A DNA stretch of 64,000 nt from Sweltsa coloradensis (Eukaryota > Arthropoda > Insecta > Plecoptera > Chloroperlidae): the NCBI GenBank assembly GCA_024449915.1, contig JAMZAV010000053.1:372001-436000 (forward strand), in the 5' to 3' direction. Below the pieces are notes generated by a model that was not told the origin of the DNA, did no database searches, and saw nothing but the letters and a program-made list of their open reading frames with translations. Positions 32,112 through 42,803 of the stretch are shown here, in pieces. The position numbers and the translations under genes were made by a program. How positions within the stretch are numbered: the first letter of the stretch is position 1; each line of letters starts with the position of its first letter.

Positions 32112-33825
32112 AGATTGGCAGGACCGGGTTAACCAACTTAACGATTCGAACCAAAGTGTAGTGATTAATTCTTTAATATTTAATCCAAAGTGTTTTTGCT
32201 TTTTTAATTCTGGTAATAGTTCACTTCTATTATTCTTTTTCGACCGTATTACATAATTTCCGATTACAAAATCTACAAAACCAAATGATACGGTTTGTGA
32301 AGAGTAAATACAATAAATACACATATAAATTATATAATGTGGTTCAAAATGCTTATTTTAAAATTGAATATGAAAGTAATCTGTTTCCCAGGTTTAATTT
32401 TATCTCATTTTCTTCTAAACATTTATATATTTTGTACGGAATTTAGACACATTGGTCGATGGATGTTATTTGTAGGTTCAAGTCTGTCAGAGAATACCAA
32501 CTTTATGTATTCTATTGTTACCAACATGAGGAAAACGATGCACATTTCAAAATTTCGCAATTCTATATAATATTAATATTATTTACACCTTCAAAGGTTT
32601 CTACTAGGTCGCAATGCATGTTGGGTCTAGACGAGGAAGGTGGGGGCGTGGGGGTAGGAGGGGGGGGGAGGGGTATTGTTATCATCCCTCACTCAACGAG
32701 CCAACATTTGCGCAGGTCAGTTATCCGATATCCATAAAGTAGATGGATTGTGTACCAGGCCCTACATTCCTAGTATGCTGAATGTTACTTTCTATACTGT
32801 TATTATCCTGTCAGCAATATAACAGTATTTCTTATTACTGATTAGATTTATTGTCCTGAATGGGGATAAGAATCTATGAAGAACAGCTGCCAATAATAGG
32901 TGGCGTTACTAGATAAACTGATTTTATCTATATAAAACACAATATGTAGGTGAAAATATGTAAAATTGATTGCATTAAACATACTTTGAGAGAAAATAAC
33001 CATATAAGCTAAAATATATGTTCTTTACGGGTCGTTTTGTGGATGTATTGAAAATATAGTCTGTTTTAAGGATAAAATTATTCTTGTGTATTATTATAAT
33101 AGTGTAAATTAAGAAATAACAGTATAGACACGTGTACGTTTTCACGATGAAATGTTGGAATACACAAAAACATGGCAATTAAATTTTATACTATCTTCGA
33201 TATTCCTCAGCTTCAAAACTCACATCTTACAACAAGAAATGTCACATGAAACGATATAAGAGTGAGAATTGTCAATACACAGGTTTTCTATCAGTAAAGT
33301 ATTTATACAAGTTAAATAAATAAATAAAAGTGTGGAAATTGCACGAAACAGTCCCGCACACAAGTCTATCGTCACATCAAAACTAGCATTGAGTTTCAAC
33401 AATGGTATTTTGTATGTTTTCTGTGATTGCAAATTCAGTTCTCTTCTTCCTGTATTGATGGAGATACCGATGTTGTGAGCAGAAGCTTTGGGAAATAAAG
33501 TTCGTATATTATACTTTTCATCATTTCACTAATATAATGTGGCACTATGACAGTTAGTAATTATACATTTGCTAGACATACTTTGGGAAACGATTTCGTT
33601 TGATAGTTTGGTGTATTGTTGTCTGTAATGATATGGTTTGTATTGGTTTCATGTTTGTATATATCTAAATAGTAGTATTGCTATGTTTGTCATTGTAAGG
33701 TGTAGGCCTAGACCTTAATATTAGATGTTTCTAATTAGGACTTACTATGAGATAAGGGCACAAGGATAATAAGAAAGGTATGTCCATGGGATTTCACATT
33801 ATTTTTAAATATTTTTTTGTTAAAA
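32112..33825. other. No gene recognised
   Basis: AT-rich with short frames. A G-rich low-complexity patch lies at 32640-32675. No repeat family of the window was recognised here. Confidence 0.4.
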
Positions 33826-34010
33826 ACCTGCCCAGAGTGCAATGCATGCCCCTCTTCAGGTGTCTGTTATAACTAGGTATTTTGGAGTTAGGCCAATTAT
33901 GAAGGGATGTCCGAGGGATGTTTGAGAGGACTCAATCCCTTGCAATCGCCTAAACGACTGAGGAAAATCTCGAAAATTAACTTCAGTCAGAAATTAGGAT
34001 TGCGCCGGTG
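33826..34010 (-). mobile_element. SINE-T copy, head missing
   Basis: Contains the reversed body GCCCAGAGTGCAATGCATGC, CCCCTCTTCAGGTG, GGACTCAATCCCTTGCAAT and ACGACTGAGGAAAA. The tRNA-like head is absent or unrecognisable. Confidence 0.6.
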
Positions 34011-34339
34011 ATATTGTTTTTTCACTGTTAAAACATTCTCAACCACTAGAACCACTAGCAAAGCTCACACTCAACCACTCAACCACGAACGGTTACATAT
34101 AGTTTTACTGCGCTTTACAGGATTTAAGCCTTTAATAGCGCATTCGTACATTAATGCTAATACGTACTCCAATAGCATAATAAAAAGGTAAAAGGTACCC
34201 TATTTCAATTAAATACAGACATGACTTCCTTGCACGGTTTGATAATTTTACTTTGCTTCAACCGGGCGCCAAAGACTTTAAAAGTCGAATACATATAGAA
34301 ATGCTGTGCTCACTTTCTAAGCAGTACAGTCCTGCATTC

Positions 34340-34862
34340 TCTCTTTGGCTCAGCACAGTAATGTGAAGGTCACTGAATCGATCCCTGCCACGAGCACTCC
34401 TGACTGAAGTTTAATGTCCTTAGCTATCACTGATAGAGGGATATACTCGAGACTTAACATGATATTATGAACTCTTTACGGGACGCGTATAGTATCCTTA
34501 AAAAGCTCACCGACACTGTTTGATTCAGGAGGTCCCGGGTTCGAATCCCGTCGAGACTGGCACTTCTGACTGAAGTTTAATGTCCTAAGCTATCACTGAT
34601 AGAGGGGTACTCCAGACTTAACATGATATTATGAACTCTATATGGGACGCGTATAGTATCCCTACAAAGCTCACCAACACTGTTTGATTCGGGAGGTCCC
34701 GGGTTCGAATCCCGTCTAGACCTGCACTCCTGACCGAAGAGTTTTCCGAGGTTTTCCTCAGATGGATTGAGTCCTCTCGGACATCCCTTTGGGCCTGATT
34801 GTCCCACCTTCAATTTACCAAGTTAAACACTCGAATAGGGGCATGTATTGCACCCTGGGCAG
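34340..34862 (+). mobile_element. SINE-T with a duplicated tRNA-like head
   Basis: Contains a ~166-bp tandem duplication (34401-34566 and 34567-34732). Each unit carries TGACTGAAGTTTAATGTCC, CTATCACTGATAGAG, GGGACGCGTATAGTATCC-type sequence and a well-preserved B box GTCCCGGGTTCGAATCCCGT. The normal SINE-T body and 3' end (CCGAGGTTTTCCTCAG ... TGCACCCTGGGCAG) follow. Tandem heads are unusual for a SINE. Confidence 0.65.
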
Positions 34863-35161
34863 ATTGTACTAAATAATAATACTAATAATTTAACTTACAC
34901 TCAGTATTGTAAGAGGAGGGAATCGAAGCTACAACCCTGCTTAAATAACTTTAATTTTTGTTTATGATATCGTCAACTGATTTCACTAAGTTCTACAGCA
35001 TTCTTTGAGTACTGTAGTATGACAGTAAATTATTTAAAGATATCAACCCAATTTTACTGATATCATTATGTTTTGTTGATGATCAAAATTACGATTTTAG
35101 TGGATCAAATTCCAGCAAGAGTGTGGGTGATATATATAATCGACACGATTTTGCCGATACT

Positions 35162-35788
35162 TTTAAAGGGGTATTCACCCGCTAAACTAATAAAATATTT
35201 AATTCGGTCTAACCAGTTATGAATTTAGAAATCAACAGAAAAATTATTGGGTCCACCATGACCCGACAAACATTTCTCAAACTTAGTATTTTTCGATCTA
35301 GGTCCAATCGGCAAAAATATCCCATAAGAAATACCATGGGGACGATCTTTATGCCCCGTGACCTTGGAGGATTTTGATCCCAAAACATATTGACCATCAT
35401 TGACGTACTCTACAGTCTTTTTTGTAAATTCTCTATATTTTGTTTTGTAATTTGGGCTAGTGGTTCGGTCAAAATATGCTGATTACCAAGAATGGGTGTG
35501 ATTTTGGAATGCAAATTTGTGCAAGTTTGAGAGTATATTTGTGCACAGTTTCAAGACACGTTATTATAAAGGGCCATTTTAGATTGGTACGATGCTCTGT
35601 TATTTATGTGGAAAAAAAAGAAGTCGGTTTAAAGTCGATTTAAGTAATTTCCTAAAACGCATATTTTCGCATATTTCTTGATGAAAAAATTGAAAAATTC
35701 GTGTAAAATGACAGATACAAGATATAATTTATTATTATGCTATAGATTATGTGGTAAAAAATATTTTTTTGGGTAATAGCCCTTTTAA
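35162..35788 (+). mobile_element. Family C element, copy C3
   Basis: Ends TTAAAGGGGTATTCACCC and GGGTAATAGCCCTTTTAA are inverted. The body is aligned throughout with C1/C2 but is more diverged (for example GAACCAGT-like changes near 35215). The flanking TA or TTAA duplication is ambiguous because TTAA is part of the terminal sequence. Confidence 0.75.
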
Positions 35789-35877
35789 GTAGAAATTCTC
35801 CTGATTGACACTATTCCTTCACTTGTCATGATCGATACACCTGTACTTCTGCAAGTCAGGCCTCCTACTCTTCTACA

Positions 35878-36086
35878 GTTATATGTCGGCTACACATCAA
35901 GGTGTGTTTATAGATAATAATGACCGTACCATTTCTCAGAGTACACCGGTAACATCGTCCCATACGACAACCTCACTCAATTACGTAATCTTCTTGCATC
36001 TCATTACCTTCAATAAAAAGATCGATTTTCTTAAAAATAAATTGTCTGCTCGAAGACAATGTAGGCGTACGTGTAATAACATTTAA
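35878..36086 (+). CDS. Candidate exon, unrecognised Ser/Thr-rich peptide
   Basis: A strong polypyrimidine acceptor (CTCCTACTCTTCTACAG) ends at 35877. Of the three frames only one stays open, from ATG 35883 to TAA 36086. It begins MSATHQGVFIDNNDRTISQS with several Ser/Thr following. A donor-like AATTAC-GTAATC near 35982 might end the exon earlier, before the AT-rich tail. No family is recognised and no partner exon was found. Confidence 0.3.
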
Positions 36087-36499
36087 ATTATTTTACTTTC
36101 ACTTTACCGACAGTGGGCGTCTATTATAGGCACTAACATTTGGCGGGACGCATTTTTTAACACTGATTATTAATAGGGTATTGATGACATAGAAAAACAA
36201 CTTGTCCTGCCTTATCCGTACTGTTCTGTTATGTAAGGTATAATCTACGGAGCGTACTTCCCTTAGGCTTATTATCTAGCATTGATGTGACGCGCATGCT
36301 TACGCAACAGATTTAAATACATTTTTTCTTTCAAATTTCTGCTGCGAAGTTCAATATTTGAACTTGATAGTTTAATTAGTTATTTTCGCTCGAGTTTCAC
36401 ACACTGTCAAATTTGAATTCCCGAGCTTACTTGCACCAAGGCAAATATGAGGGCCAATTCTTAAACTTTATTCTCATACAGTACCTATTCAAGTAAAGT

Positions 36500-36550
36500 T
36501 ATTGTTGTTATTATTATGATGATGATTTTTATTATTATTATTATTATTAG

Positions 36551-36602
<52 letters not shown>

Positions 36603-36612
36603 TTTTATTATT
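36500..36612. repeat. (TTA)n tract at the 3' end of the minus-strand LINE
   Basis: TTA repeats begin around 36508, become perfect near 36555-36600, and lead directly into the LINE 3'UTR (TTTCATTGGATGTATTTC). R4/Dong-type LINEs are known to insert at TAA repeats. Confidence 0.9.
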
Positions 36613-38090
36613 TCATTGGATGTATTTCATACAAACTCGGTCAAAACCGGAGCTAACATGTACGGACTTACGTCAAGTACTTCCATGTGTACCTATATTA
36701 CAAACATTATTATTTTGTCTTAACTCTAACTTAAGTAAGTCATTTATAATATAGTTTGTAGATGATGTTTTCTTTCTGCTGTGTACGGTCGTGGCCGATT
36801 TTATGTCGCAACCCTAGCATTTGTTCTTCATACTTTGGGAAACCACGAAAACCAAGTCAGGATGGTAGCTGTCTCGGAATCTCGAAGTATTATTCTTATT
36901 TTAGGAATTGACGAACTATTCTACACGTGTTGAGTTTTATTGCCTTTTGAGTCTCGATGTATATATTACGTTGAAGATCTAGTTGTTTAATGCTGTCATG
37001 TAGCTTTTTCGGTATTATGCCGTTGGCCGATATAACGAATGGGATTGTATTTACCTTTTTCTGTTTCACGTCTTCTTGATCTCAATTGCAAGTTCACTAA
37101 TACTTGTCAATTTTTTTCTTCCATGTAGTCTCGACGTTATGGCACATTGGGACAGCAACGTCAATATGGGTAGTTTCTTGTTTCTTCTTGTCAGTAATTA
37201 TTATATCCGCGGTCTGATTGTGATGTATAGTTTGGTCTGTTATAACTGTGTGGTCGTGATATAATTTGAAATCTTTACTATCTAGTATTTGCTCCGGTTT
37301 GTATTTGTAGTTAGGTGTGTGTGTGTGTGTGTGTGTCAATGAGGTTGTATTTGATTGCTATTTTTTGATGAATAATGTTAGCTACTTGGTTATGTCTGTA
37401 GAGGTAATCTGTTTGACAAAATAATTGGCACCCAGATATGATGTGCTCGATAGTTTCACCCCTTACACTACATTTTCTATATTGATCTTTTACTGTCGCA
37501 TCTTGTATAATGTATTTTTTATTGTTCGTCGCAATCACTAGCTTTATAAAACCTTTTGTTTCTCCAAATAGTTCCTCGTTGTTTAACCACCTATTTGATG
37601 CCTTAATATCTACGTGACCTTTATGTAGTTCATCATAATGTCTCTTGTGTAGGGTCTTTTCTGAGAGACGTAGCTCTTTAACAGCGTCATTTATCAGGTT
37701 CACTTGTAGATTGAAATCATCGTTTGCTAGATTGAGGGGAGTAAATGATTTGTCAGCTAGCACCACAGCCATGTGTAGTGTAGATTGGTTACTCCTGTAA
37801 AAAAAATATTTTCTTAAAATGTCTAGTTGTTTATGATAGATTATGTTTATGATGATGATGTTGATATGATGTGTGTTTATGGTTAAGTTGTTTAGATCAA
37901 TTAGGCCCAGTCCTCCTTGTTCTCTTTGGGAAGTGTCAATCTCTCTATTGCTGATTTAGGATGATGCATTCGGTGTTTGGTAAGTGAATTGTACGAGTTA
38001 ATATTTCCAAACGCATGGCTGTATCCATTTAATGATCCCGAATGAAAATGTCAGTACTGGTATAGCATATTATGTATTTATTGCTGTGAT
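36500..38090 (-). pseudogene. RLE-type (R4/Dong-like) LINE, 5'-truncated decayed copy
   Basis: Reverse-strand relative of the copy at 39781-41444. The alignment covers the 3' end of the coding region (equivalent to about 39880 onward), the ~290-bp 3'UTR and a terminal TTA tract. The longest remaining frame (37311-37772) aligns with the middle of the intact frame and ends in a run of His-Thr from a (CA)n tract at 37316-37337. A GATGATGATG insertion near 37840, a deletion in the fingertip region and a frame change separate the zinc-knuckle and endonuclease parts. Breaks make it non-functional. The homology stops abruptly at 38090, the truncation point. Confidence 0.85.
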
Positions 38091-38177
38091 TATTTAAGTC
38101 GTTTTTTATATGTATCAATCAATTTTTATTTCATTATTTTATGTTCAATTCTGGCAGCTTGTGAGAATCCTAACTAC

Positions 38178-38454
38178 GGAAACGCCAAAGTCGTTGTTAG
38201 ACGAGTGAGAGAGCCACGTGTTGAGTACCCGTGAGCATTAATTGGATTTAAGTTAGGTAATTATATTGCGGTATAAATAATAGGGTTTTTAAGTTTTTAA
38301 ATTTAAGGGCACGTCAACTGTCAGGCCATAATGCGCCACTTTAGCCAAGCCAATGATAGGCTAGGGAGGTCTAAGGTAGGGGGAAGAAAAGTAATGTTAG
38401 CGGGTACTCAACACATGGCTCACTCACTCGTCTAACAACGACTTTGGCGTTTCC
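38178..38454. repeat. Small foldback, 54-bp arms
   Basis: 38178-38231 and 38401-38454 are inverted, with GGAAACGCCAAAGTCGTTGT, TAGACGAGTGAG and TGTTGAGTACCCG words. They surround a ~170-bp centre and lie between the two LINE copies. Confidence 0.75.
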
Positions 38455-38678
38455 CTAGTATAATCTTTATACAAACATTTGTGGTCACAGACCCTTGTTG
38501 AACAAATAGGCTACACCCCAGTCTAAATGGAACGGCCGGTGTATGACCCTTAGAACAGGTACTTCCTCCAGCGTCAATGTATGAAAAATTAAAGACGATT
38601 CCGTCTGGGCTCGGGGTAGAATTGGCCCAGAGCATGGCTCCGCTAATCGTAAAAGGCAATTCAAGAGAAAAGGTCCAC

Positions 38679-39376
38679 CTCGCAAACATCAGCTAATAAG
38701 AGGTAAGTATATTATACTCCCCAAAACCAGAGGCGAGCTCTGGCAATCGTCGTCGGGGACACCTCCCCCTTCCCTTGACGACCTCCCCGACGACGGTGAC
38801 AATGACACAACGAACGATGACAAAGACAATGACGACCACGACGTGAGAAATCCCCCTTCCTCCCCTTACCCATGGCTGGTTCTGACCAGCATGGGCCCCT
38901 CCTCCCCATCCCCTAGGCTAGAGTCGTGCATTATGACCTAACGGTTGACGCGTCCTTTATCCAAATAAACCCAAAAAAATAAAATATTTAGGCCTAGACG
39001 AACAGAGAAAGTGGTTTATAGTTTTTTGGTTTCAGGGTGCGTCAACCGTTTATCGTCGTCCTATTATGAAAAAAGGCTGGTCCCACGTCCCAATTTAGTT
39101 TTAGTTTGGATTAAGGGTGCGACAACCGCTAGGACAAAAATCACCACTCTTGCCTAGAGGATATAGAGAGGAAAATCCCATGCTGGTGCTGGTCAGAAAT
39201 AGCCACGGGTAAAGGTGAAAGAAAAGGGAGGGTTCTCGCGTCGTGGTCGTCATCGTCTTTGTCATCGTTCGTTTTGTCCTGGTCGTCGTCGCTGGGAAGG
39301 TCGTTAGAGAATATGGGGGATCCCCGACAACGACTGCCAGAGCTCGCATTCTTACTTACCAGCTGATGTTTGCGAG
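38679..39376. mobile_element. GC-rich foldback element, ~290-bp arms
   Basis: The left arm begins CTCGCAAACATCAGCT and the right arm ends AGCTGATGTTTGCGAG. The inner ends are AACGGTTGACGCG...TTATCCAAA and TTTGGATTAAGGG...AACCGCT. Between them both arms carry GAGCTCTGGCA, CGACGAC-rich and ATGACAAAGACAATGACGAC stretches and CATGCTGGT-like words. Short frames on either strand mirror each other and are repeat-derived. The arms show moderate divergence. Confidence 0.75.
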
Positions 39377-39780
39377 ATAAAATACGTCGCACTGTTTCTT
39401 GTAGATCATCACCAGCCCAAACGAAGTGTATAATAGTATCCTTGATAGCCAGGATTATTTACAGAATGACAGAAGCCATGCATAATGAAAACAAAATAAT
39501 AAACATTGACTTGGTTCATCTGATCGCAAACTTTCACAGGCTGTGTTCTATTTTACTTATGGGTATTTTAAACATTAATTGCAATCTAAGTTCAAATTTT
39601 TCACATTTTTATTTCTTGTGAGCTTAAATCGCAACGGATATTGCTCATTTTGTTAGCAGTTCTAAGTTACCTGGTCACGGATGTCTGTTTAAAATTTCAG
39701 CTCAATCTATTTGGCCGTTCGGCCGTATGAGCCCGGACAATCAGACAAACATTTAACATTTAACATTTAACATACAGACA

Positions 39781-41031
39781 ATGGTCACGGCCAAGGCCCG
39801 ATCGAGTAGCGTTATAAAAAACTTATACAAGAAGCGACTAAAATCTATCCTCAAGACGCAACTAAACGGTAAAAGCAAGATCACAGCAATAAATACATAT
39901 GCTATACCAGTACTGACATATTCATTCGGAATCATTAAATGGACACAGACAGACATCCACGCGCTGGAAATATTAACTCGTACTACACTTACTAAACACA
40001 GAATGCATCATCCTAAATCAGCAATAGAGAGATTGACACTTCCAAGAGAACAAGGAGGACGAGGCCTAATTGATCTGAACAACTTATATTATAAACAACT
40101 AGACATTTTAAGAAAATATTTTTTTACAAAGAGCAACCAATCAACACTGCATAGGGCTGTGGTGCTAGCTGACAAATCATTAACTCCACTCAATCTAGCA
40201 AACGAAAATGTCAATCTACAAGGGAAACTCATAACTGACGCTTCAAAAGAGTTACGTCTCTCAGAAAAGACCCTACACAAGAGACATTATGATGAACTAC
40301 ATAAAGGTCACGTAGATATTAAAGCATCAAATAGGTGGTTAAACAACGGGGAACTATTTGGAGAAACAGAAGGTTTTATGCTGGCTATTCAAGACAGAGT
40401 GATTGCAACGAAAAATTATAAAAAATACATTATACAAGATGCGACAGTAAACGATCAATGTAGAAAATGTAGTGTAAGGGGTGAAACAATCGAACACATC
40501 ATATCCGGGTGCCAGTCACTATGTCAAACGGATTACCTCTACAGACATAACCAAGTAGCTAACATTATTCACCAAAAACTAGCAATCAAGTACAACCTCA
40601 TTGATACACACACACCTTACTACAAATACAAACCGGAGAAAGTACTAGATAGCAAAGATTTCAAATTATATTACGACCGCACAGTTATAACAGACCAAAC
40701 TATACATCACAACAGACCGGATATAATTATAATTGACAAGAAGAAACAAGAAACTACCCTTATTGACGTTGCTGTCCCAATGTGCCATAACGTCGAGACT
40801 ACATGGAAGAAAAAAATTGACAAGTATAGTGAACTTGCAATTGAGATCAAGAAGATGTGGAAACAGAAAAAGGTAAATACAATCCCATACGTGATATCGG
40901 CTAATGGCATCATACCAAAGAAGCTACATGAAAGCATTAAACAACTAGATCTTCCACCCAATGTTTACATCGAGACTCAAAAGGCAGTTATACTCAACAC
41001 GTGTAGAATAGTTCGTAAATTTCTAAACTAA
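39781..41031 (+). CDS. RLE-type LINE polyprotein C-terminal part: RT thumb, zinc knuckle, restriction-like endonuclease
   Basis: Uninterrupted 416-codon frame covering the end of an R2/R4/Dong-type ORF. Residues 1-130 match the post-catalytic RT/thumb region (KITAINTYAIPVLTYSFGII, then LPREQGGRGLIDL). Residues about 224-250 form a zinc knuckle, C-x2-C-x8-H-x4-C (CRKCSVRGETIEHIISGC). The endonuclease follows: RPDIIII, 14 residues, then the Asp of LIDVAVP, and KKKIDKYSELA, the PD-(D/E)XK-like arrangement of these elements. The RT catalytic YADD box is missing upstream, so the copy is 5'-truncated and cannot move alone. The listed Met is simply the first in frame. Upstream DNA (39640-39780) is a different repeat ending in AACATTTAACATTTAAC units. 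Confidence 0.88.
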   Translation: MVTAKARSSSVIKNLYKKRLKSILKTQLNGKSKITAINTYAIPVLTYSFGIIKWTQTDIHALEILTRTTLTKHRMHHPKSAIERLTLPREQGGRGLIDLNNLYYKQLDILRKYFFTKSNQSTLHRAVVLADKSLTPLNLANENVNLQGKLITDASKELRLSEKTLHKRHYDELHKGHVDIKASNRWLNNGELFGETEGFMLAIQDRVIATKNYKKYIIQDATVNDQCRKCSVRGETIEHIISGCQSLCQTDYLYRHNQVANIIHQKLAIKYNLIDTHTPYYKYKPEKVLDSKDFKLYYDRTVITDQTIHHNRPDIIIIDKKKQETTLIDVAVPMCHNVETTWKKKIDKYSELAIEIKKMWKQKKVNTIPYVISANGIIPKKLHESIKQLDLPPNVYIETQKAVILNTCRIVRKFLN

Positions 41032-41320
41032 GAATGATACTTCGAGATTCCGAGACAGCTTCCATCCTGACATGGTTTTCGTGGTTTCTTATAGTCCGAA
41101 GAGCAAATGCTAGGATGGCGACGAGAAATCGGCCACGACCGTACACAGCAGAAAGAAAACATCATCTACAAACTATATTATAAATGACTTATTTTAGTTA
41201 GAGTTAAGACAAAGTAATAATGTAGGTATGTAATATAGATACACATGGAAGTACTTGACGTAAGTCCGTACAACATGTTAGCTCCGGTTTTGACCGAGTT
41301 TGTATGAAATACATCCAATA
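41032..41320 (+). mobile_element. 3'UTR of the RLE LINE
   Basis: About 290 bp between the TAA of the ORF and the TAA-repeat tail. It is shared, reversed, with 36613-36905 (CTTCGAGATTCCGAGACAGC, CGGCCACGACCGTACACAGC, GGAAGTACTTGACGTAAGTC, TTTGACCGAGTTTGTATGAA). The conservation suggests it holds the RNA recognised for target-primed reverse transcription. Confidence 0.8.
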
Positions 41321-41445
<125 letters not shown>

Positions 41446-41874
41446 GGTAATTTATGTCTATGATTAAGGTAATAACGTAATGTAAAGTTATAAAGATATG
41501 GTACCTATGAAGATTTTATAGAGAATTGCATTATATACATGAAATTGAATATATTATAGGCCATATTGTGAAATGTATAGTGAAATGTATTGTAAAAATA
41601 GCAATTTGATAAATAAAAAAAAGCTATACTACTTCATTTGTCCCGTCTTTTTTAAGTCTTATAATTCATCTGTGAAAGCTTGTTGTAACCAGATCAATTA
41701 GACTTGTATTTCATTGTGATTTTAACTGTTTTACATTGCATTTTACACGGTGTTTGTTTGTTGTATTTTCTCCCTTCAGATTTACTGCGAAACAACCGCA
41801 ACTGTATCCTCTGGTGCCATCAAGAAGGAACGTCGTGCATAAAGAGAAGATTTCTATTTTGTCGCAGCGAGAAA

Positions 41875-41992
41875 ATGACTCACACGTTAGACTCGTCTAC
41901 AACACCGGAAGAGTTCCCAGAGTGGATGTTCAAAGAGGATTCCATAGAGATCATAGATATCCATTCATCGACAGAGCCAGACGAAGTGCTTG
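41875..41992 (+). CDS. C2H2 zinc-finger protein, exon 1
   Basis: The ATG at 41875-41877 has a good context (GAGAAAATGA), preceded by a splice acceptor TTTTCTCCCTTCAG ending at 41779, so the 5'UTR is also spliced. It encodes 39 codons plus one base. The start is MTHTLDSSTTPEEFPEWMFK, followed by an acidic stretch. It ends GTGCTTG-GTAAGT, a consensus donor at 41993. The intron is 168 bp and ends TTTTTTCAG at 42160. The leader has no recognised domain, and it could equally extend upstream because the frame stays open to the acceptor. Confidence 0.75.
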
Positions 41993-42160
41993 GTAAGTTG
42001 AGCTATGTGATAGTGTGGCTAAAGAGAGTTTGTAAAAATATTCCTATTATATCTTATTTTTTTCGTATTTAATGTGATTGCATAGATTTTATTAGCACAC
42101 TGATAAATTTGATATGCCACTTGATCACTGTACATAATTATTGACTTTTGATTTTTTCAG

Positions 42161-42803
42161 AGGCTGTGTTTAAGTGTGTCGGCTGCTTCATGGCGTTCAC
42201 AAATCCTACCGATCTAGAGCGCCATGAACTTTTTTGTGGTTTTCTGGTGGCGGATAATAGCAAAGACGTGCAGACAACCACGACCGGACAAGATGTGCCA
42301 CAGCAGGAGACCGCGACGAGCGGAGCTGTTGAGAAGACTACGGCAAAAGTTGCTGACACGAAGACCCATACCGCAAAAAATGTATTTTCCAATCCGGCGT
42401 TTGATTCGAAATTCACACAAAAAAGTGACCAGTATGTGTCCCAGACAGAAGAAAAGGCATTCATATGTACTGTGGCTAACTGTGAGGCCAGGTTTGTTAC
42501 AAAGTCCCTGCTCACTAGGCACCACTTTTCGCATTCCTCAGAAAAACGGTTCGGGTGCCCTCTGTGCCCCAAAAGGTACAATACCAAATTTTACTTACTT
42601 GTACATTTGAGGCTACACACCGGAGAGAGGCCGTTTGTCTATGTGGCGCCTGCGATGGAAAATTCATTAGTAAGAGTGCACTAACCAACCGTGACAAGAC
42701 ACAGCACAGCGGAGAGAAGCCGTTTGTGTGCGTACTGTGCCCCTCGAGCTTCGCAAGGATGGGTAGCCTTAACAAACACATGAAGATTCATACCGTTGTG
42801 TGA
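42161..42803 (+). pseudogene. C2H2 zinc-finger protein, terminal exon with apparent 2-nt frameshift
   Basis: The phase-1 junction gives Glu and the frame continues. Finger 1 is C2HC (CVGCFMAF...LERHELFC). A Thr-rich linker follows. Finger 2 is CTVANCEARF...LLTRHHFSH. Finger 3 is CPLCPKRY...LLVHLRLHTGERPF, with the standard linker. Immediately after that linker (about 42635-42645) the reading frame must shift by two bases to recover finger 4 (CGACDGKF...). There the first zinc His is Arg, though the second His and the linker SGEKPF remain. Finger 5 is CVLCPSSF...LNKHMKIH before the TGA at 42801-42803. As read, translation stops soon after finger 3 (MENSLVRVH). It is a likely nuclear DNA-binding protein, and either a decaying copy or a sequence error. 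The known family is C2H2 (Kruppel-type); the specific gene is unidentified. Confidence 0.72.

Noticed and set aside
34577..34813. ORF with RRDSNPGPPES-like text
   Set aside because: Antisense reading of the SINE-T B box and body, a common annotation artefact.
37076..37339. Short ORFs on both strands
   Set aside because: Shadows or broken pieces of the decayed RLE LINE.
38432..39392. Several Arg/Asp-rich ORFs
   Set aside because: They sit in the arms of a palindrome and mirror each other on opposite strands.
42214..42781. Antisense and alternative-frame ORFs over the zinc-finger exon
   Set aside because: The zinc-finger Cys/His spacing fixes the sense frame; the others are shadows, except the plus frame from 42555, which carries fingers 4-5 after the frameshift.
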